From: an uncultured Lachnospiraceae bacterium
GTDB lineage: Bacteria > Bacillota > Clostridia > Lachnospirales > Lachnospiraceae
Length of the DNA stretch: 64,000 nt
Reading direction: 5' to 3'
Assembly (NCBI GenBank): GCA_947566645.1
Contig: CANOKL010000015.1
Coordinates: 1-64,000 of the forward strand
The notes beneath the pieces are model-generated. The model had not been told where the DNA came from. It made no database searches and saw nothing but the letters and a program-made list of their open reading frames with translations. This document shows positions 62,214 through 64,000 of the stretch, one piece after another; within the stretch, counting starts at the first letter, position 1; each line of letters opens with the position of its first letter. The position numbers and the translations under genes were made by a program.

Positions 62214-62861
62214 ATGAGCAATTTATTTAATCTGGACGGCCCGGTCCTGCAATTCATCAACAAGATTGTATACAGCGTCTATCTGAACATCCTTTGGTTC
62301 ATCTGCTGTATCCCTGTTGTAACAGCCGGTGCATCCACCACTGCACTATTCTATGTAACGTTAAAAATATCAAAAAATGAGGAAGGCAGCATTACAAAAG
62401 CATTTTTCCACTCCTTCCGGGAAAATCTAAAGCAAGGCACCCTGATATGGCTGATCCTGCTTGCCCTGGGAATTATCCTGGGCATGGATGGATATGTCCT
62501 GTACCATATGCGGTTTGAAAATGTGTTCTGGACACTCTGCACCGCGGTTTTCTGTGTCGCAGCAGCCGCTTATGCCATTGTCCTGATGTATATCTTTCCG
62601 CTTCTTGCAAGATTTGACAATACGGTTGGCGCCATGTTCAAAAATGCGCTGTTTATCGGCGTCCGTTTTCTGTTCTGTACCGCATTGATGGCAGTTATTT
62701 ACTTTGTGATGCTGCTGGTTGTAGTCCGTATCTTTACCCCGGCTGTTATTTTCGGGGAAGGCCTCTGTGCATTGCTATGCTCTTATCTGCTGTCCAACGT
62801 CCTGCAGCTCTGCCAGGAGAAGACTGAAGATCATGCAGACGCGGCCTCCGAACTGCTGTAA
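62214..62861 (+). CDS. YesL-family (DUF624) membrane protein
   Basis: The 215-residue protein starts with the typical YesL pattern NLDGPVLQFINKIVYSVYLNILWFICCIPVVTAGAS and has five to six membrane helices. YesL proteins sit next to LplB-type sugar ABC genes and LacI-type regulators in many Firmicutes; their role is not established. Start at 62214 behind AAGGAGG. Co-directional with lacI and the next gene. Confidence 0.88.
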   Translation: MSNLFNLDGPVLQFINKIVYSVYLNILWFICCIPVVTAGASTTALFYVTLKISKNEEGSITKAFFHSFRENLKQGTLIWLILLALGIILGMDGYVLYHMRFENVFWTLCTAVFCVAAAAYAIVLMYIFPLLARFDNTVGAMFKNALFIGVRFLFCTALMAVIYFVMLLVVVRIFTPAVIFGEGLCALLCSYLLSNVLQLCQEKTEDHADAASELL

Positions 62862-62939
62862 TTCTTAATCAAGGCAAATATAATATAGCCGGTGAATACC
62901 AGGCAATGACATTCAAACCGAAAAGAAAGAAGGGCAAAT

Positions 62940-63686
62940 ATGAGATTCCAAACAAGAGAGTTTCCGGGCAGAAATTGTCTGAAGAATCTTCATGGAAAAC
63001 AGAAAATACAGTACATATGGGATTATTATAAACTGCCGGCAGTGGTCTGCCTGATCTGCCTGTACATCATTAGTTATACCCTGTATGGTCATTTCTCCAA
63101 AAAGGAAGCTTTACTTTATACTGGTATGGTGAATGTATCCGCAGGGGAACAGCTCACAGCCGAATTGGGCAGCGGTTTCCTGGATTCCATGAATGCTGAT
63201 GCATCCAAAGAGGAACTGAAACTCTATACCGGATTGTACCTCACAGATGACCCTGACGATCCCAATCACGAATATACCTATGCATCCCGCATCAAAATCA
63301 TTGCCTCTATTGATGACGAACAGCTGGACATTGTGCTCATGAACAAAAGAGCATTTGATGCTTTTTCACAGAATGGATATCTTGCTAATATGGAAGAACT
63401 GCTCCAGAGTCTGGACTCCAGGGCCCGGGCCGGGCTGAAACCGTTCCTTGTGACTAATACAGTTATACTGGAAGATAATGCGGATGATATGATGCTGGAT
63501 CCGTCACTGTCATACCAGGCAGAGACGGAAGAATATCCTACGGGACTGCTCATATCGCAGAAAGGCCTTCTTAAAAAGGCCGGTTTTGAGGATGACGTAT
63601 ATCTTGGCGTGATCAGAAATTCTCCGCGTATGGATATGGCACTCAAATATATAAAATATCTATATTCCGAAAACAGACAAGTGTAA
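62940..63686 (+). CDS. Membrane-anchored protein of unknown function next to YesL
   Basis: The 248-residue protein has a membrane helix near 31-50 (LPAVVCLICLYIISYTLYG), preceded by KNLHGKQKIQYIWDYYK, and an extracytoplasmic alpha/beta region with Asp-rich patches. Its mid region (IASIDDEQLDIVLMNKRAFDAFSQNG, then GLLISQKGLLK) resembles a small solute-binding fold. I do not recognise the family. Its place behind lacI and yesL suggests a role in the same sugar-response unit. Confidence 0.75.
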   Translation: MRFQTREFPGRNCLKNLHGKQKIQYIWDYYKLPAVVCLICLYIISYTLYGHFSKKEALLYTGMVNVSAGEQLTAELGSGFLDSMNADASKEELKLYTGLYLTDDPDDPNHEYTYASRIKIIASIDDEQLDIVLMNKRAFDAFSQNGYLANMEELLQSLDSRARAGLKPFLVTNTVILEDNADDMMLDPSLSYQAETEEYPTGLLISQKGLLKKAGFEDDVYLGVIRNSPRMDMALKYIKYLYSENRQV

Positions 63687-63710
63687 CGTAAGGTTATTAT
63701 ACTGTATGCC

Positions 63711-63812
63711 AGATAAATCTGCCGCACAGCATAACATAATGCGCACAGCCGCATGCGGAATTATGCCGCTTTGCGGCTGCGGCTGGCGCGATACTCACGG
63801 CAGATTGTATCA
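63711..63812. repeat. Dispersed repeat B, second copy
   Basis: CAGATAAATCTGCCGC... ATGCGCACAGCCGCATGCGG aligns with 27668-27762 in opposite orientation. It has terminal AATCTGCCG/CGGCAGATT inverted repeats and a GC-rich inner hairpin (GCCGCTTTGCGGC). It lies between two convergent genes. Confidence 0.65.
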
Positions 63813-63841
63813 ACCCTTAAATTCTGTATATATCCCCTACT

Positions 63842-64000
63842 TTATTTTTTTTTCGCCCACTTCTGCACACTCTTAGCAGATGAATCTGTCAGATCCCTGC
63901 CTTTTACGACCTTTGCACCTTTTGCCGCTGCCTTAACCCCTTTCGTACTGCCGGAAATACCGCTTCCGCCGCTGGTGCAAAACGTCACAATCTTTTTCCC
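63842..64000 (-). CDS. Flavodoxin-like protein, C-terminal part (runs off window)
   Basis: The 52 visible residues read KKIVTFCTSGGSGISGSTKG, then a Lys/Ala-rich helix KAAAKGAKVVKGRDL, ending QKWAKKK. TFCTSGGSGISGS is typical of the FMN-binding loop near the end of small flavodoxins. The N-terminus lies beyond the window. Confidence 0.75.
   Translation of the reverse strand, partial: GKKIVTFCTSGGSGISGSTKGVKAAAKGAKVVKGRDLTDSSAKSVQKWAKKK

Overview
The window looks like chromosome from a gut-type Lachnospiraceae (Bacillota, Clostridia). The basis is strong AGGAGG ribosome sites, a UGA-decoding GrdB-like selenoprotein, a type I-C CRISPR-Cas locus, agr-type peptide signalling, many OmpR/HisKA two-component systems and CUT1 sugar transport with LacI and glycoside hydrolases. 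No rRNA, tRNA, phage structural gene or transposase was seen, and I cannot name the species.

Layout. 0.07-5.6 kb (minus): a membrane operon of zinc-ribbon membrane proteins, an SPFH-GYF_2 protein and two lipoproteins, reminiscent of the Bacillus YdjGHI membrane-stress proteins. 5.8-6.0 kb: a type I toxin-antitoxin-like locus (32-residue membrane peptide, convergent RNA with promoter and terminator). 6.1-12.2 kb (minus): GH13 glucosidase, AAA-ATPase/PD-(D/E)XK protein, M3 peptidase, NYN/PIN-like protein. 12.4-18.8 kb: a TetR divergon. Leftward it carries tetR, a short Cys-form GrdB-like gene, a GrdE/G/H-like gene and a full-length Sec-containing GrdB-like gene; rightward, an alpha/beta hydrolase and LrgA/LrgB. 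It resembles a substrate-specific reductase module for an unknown substrate. 19.0-20.7 kb: an ATPase plus PD-(D/E)XK-like pair, a possible defence module. 21.1-30.4 kb: a complete type I-C system (array, cas2, cas1, cas4, cas7, cas8c, cas5c, cas3). cas3 is split at a GA tract.

The most striking observation is in the cas leader. A degenerate repeat-spacer-repeat lies between the cas promoter and cas3. Its spacer seed (positions 1-5, 7 and 8) matches the cas promoter itself, next to a TTC PAM and between the -35 and -10. This is what a CreR-like autorepressing crRNA would look like.

30.7-43.5 kb: three two-component systems, two of them beside ABC exporters or permeases, plus large hairpin elements. 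43.7-51.0 kb: GH42 beta-galactosidase, AraC regulator, GH3 glucosidase, MATE exporter. 51.1-55.4 kb: an agr quorum-sensing locus (agrB-agrD rightward, agrC-agrA-like leftward) flanked by two XRE regulators. 55.5-63.7 kb: GH32 fructosidase, solute-binding lipoprotein and two permeases, a LacI regulator with clustered operator-like motifs, a YesL-like protein and a partner. The window ends in a flavodoxin-like C-terminus.

A perfect or near-perfect palindrome (core GGGGACGGGGCATTTTT plus its complement) recurs at least ten times, always between genes or at gene 3' ends. In four genes it supplies the last codons and the stop, giving unrelated proteins the same (L/G)GTGHF tail. Two further dispersed repeat families are present, one of them inserted inside the cas operon.
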